Shown here: piece by piece, positions 5,142 through 5,863 of the stretch
Position numbering within the stretch: the first letter of the stretch is position 1
How the letters are laid out: every line of letters begins with the position of its first letter
Origin: Caulobacteraceae bacterium
Lineage (GTDB): Bacteria; Pseudomonadota; Alphaproteobacteria; Caulobacterales; Caulobacteraceae
Assembly: GCA_947456005.1 (NCBI GenBank)
Contig: CANGRP010000159.1
Location: forward strand, 1-5,863
Reading direction: 5' to 3'
DNA: 5,863 nucleotides
The notes under the pieces: generated by a model
The model's input: only the letters and a program-made list of their open reading frames with translations
Told to the model about the DNA's origin: nothing
Database searches by the model: none
Position numbers and translations under genes: made by a program

Positions 5142-5863
5142 TTGAAGATGAAGTCCATGCGCGAGCGCCTTCTGGCGACGTCTATGATCTGCGGCGCGGC
5201 CCTGCTCGCGACCCAGGCCTACGCCCAGGGCGCGTCCAATGACGTGGCTGAAGTGGTCGTCACCGGTTCTCGGATTCAGACCCCCGGCATCCAGTCGGCC
5301 AGCCCGATCGTGACCGTCGGCGCCGAACAGATCCGCCAGCAGCAGACCCCCGAGGCCGAGAAGATCCTCCGCCTCCTGCCGGGCGTGGTGCCCGGCGACG
5401 GCGACGCCGCCAACAATGGCACCGATGGCGTGTCCACCGTGAACCTGAGGCGCCTGGGCGCCCAGCGGAACCTGGTCCTGCTGAACGGCAAGCGGATGAC
5501 TCCCTACAACGTCGATGGCCAGGTTGACCTGTCGACCGTGCCCACCGCCCTCCTGGAGCGGGTGGACGTCATCACCGGCGGCGGTTCGGCCGTGTACGGT
5601 TCGGACGCCATCTCCGGCGCCGTGAACTTCATCACCAAGAAGAACTTTGAAGGCTTCGAGGCCGACGCCAACTACTCCATGACCGGCGAGGGCGACGGCA
5701 AGATCACTTCCACCGCCTTTACGGTCGGCGCCAACAGCGGCGATGGCCGCGGCAACGCCGTGGTCAGCGTCAACTACTCCAAGCGTGACGGCGTGCTGTT
5801 CTCGGCCCGTCCCTTCGGCCTCCTGGGCGTGGTGACGGCGAACGGCGCCAACCTGGGCGCCAC
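5142..5863 (+). CDS. TonB-dependent outer-membrane receptor, N-terminal part (3' truncated by window)
   Basis: This is the start of a TonB-dependent receptor, an outer-membrane beta-barrel that imports a scarce nutrient using energy from TonB-ExbB-ExbD. About 240 residues are visible and the frame is open to the window end. Counting from TTG 5142, there is a signal peptide with hydrophobic core at about 10-25 and a probable cleavage after AYA (26-28). A TonB box EVVVTGSRI follows at 37-45. The plug domain contains ILRLLPGVVPG, a NLRRLGAQRNLVLLNGKRM stretch (LLNGKRM at 113-119) and the hallmark ERVDVITGGGSAVYGSDAIS from 139, running into GAVNFITKK. The first barrel strands begin near 170. There is no N-terminal STN signalling domain, so it is probably not a FecA-type transducer. 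Substrate is unknown. Start is TTG 5142 by Shine-Dalgarno spacing; ATG 5148 gives a protein two residues shorter. Confidence 0.93.
   Translation, partial: MKMKSMRERLLATSMICGAALLATQAYAQGASNDVAEVVVTGSRIQTPGIQSASPIVTVGAEQIRQQQTPEAEKILRLLPGVVPGDGDAANNGTDGVSTVNLRRLGAQRNLVLLNGKRMTPYNVDGQVDLSTVPTALLERVDVITGGGSAVYGSDAISGAVNFITKKNFEGFEADANYSMTGEGDGKITSTAFTVGANSGDGRGNAVVSVNYSKRDGVLFSARPFGLLGVVTANGANLGA

Overview
The window is GC-rich with strong G/C bias at third codon positions and holds seven protein-coding genes, two of them cut by the window edges. It has no RNA genes, mobile elements or CRISPR. Gene content and style point to an alphaproteobacterium, most likely Caulobacterales (Caulobacter, Phenylobacterium or Brevundimonas-like). 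The clues are a TonB-dependent receptor with an EVVVTGSRI-type TonB box, an FNR/FixK-type box (TTGA-N6-TCAA), a TTGACGC-type -35 element, and an OppBC pair of the classical proteobacterial type. The genus is an inference.

Layout, left to right. (1) Positions 1-838, plus strand: C-terminal half of an AlkK-like acyl-CoA synthetase, which activates fatty acids to acyl-CoA. (2) 862-1060, plus strand: an FNR/FixK-type palindrome, a perfect Shine-Dalgarno and a 44-residue single-span membrane protein of unknown function. It converges on the next unit with only 3 bases between stop codons. (3) 1064-2379, minus strand: a two-gene operon whose genes overlap by 4 nt. The first gene is a DUF442/TIGR01244 sulfurtransferase/phosphatase-like protein with a CRSGTR loop, and the second is a LACTB2-like metallo-beta-lactamase-fold hydrolase. 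(4) 2380-2498: a 119-bp divergent promoter region containing a G8 tract. (5) 2499-4300, plus strand: oppB and oppC, overlapping by 4 nt, the two membrane subunits of an oligopeptide ABC importer. No binding protein or ATPase genes lie beside them. (6) 4305-4871, minus strand: an exported protein of unknown function with a paired-cysteine N-terminal motif and a Gly/Ser linker. (7) 4872-5141: a 270-bp divergent intergenic region with promoter-like elements, small inverted repeats, three copies of CCGTTCC and a leader hairpin. (8) 5142-5863, plus strand: signal peptide, TonB box and plug domain of a TonB-dependent outer-membrane receptor, cut by the window end.

The genes do not form one pathway. 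Several concern nutrient capture at the envelope (OppBC, the TonB receptor, the exported protein) or fatty-acid activation. The most interesting parts are the unannotated-looking small membrane protein behind an oxygen-responsive type of operator, and the overlapping DUF442/MBL gene pair, which echoes the fused Blh persulfide-metabolism proteins but uses a different MBL clade. I found no convincing evidence of a wholly new multi-gene system here.
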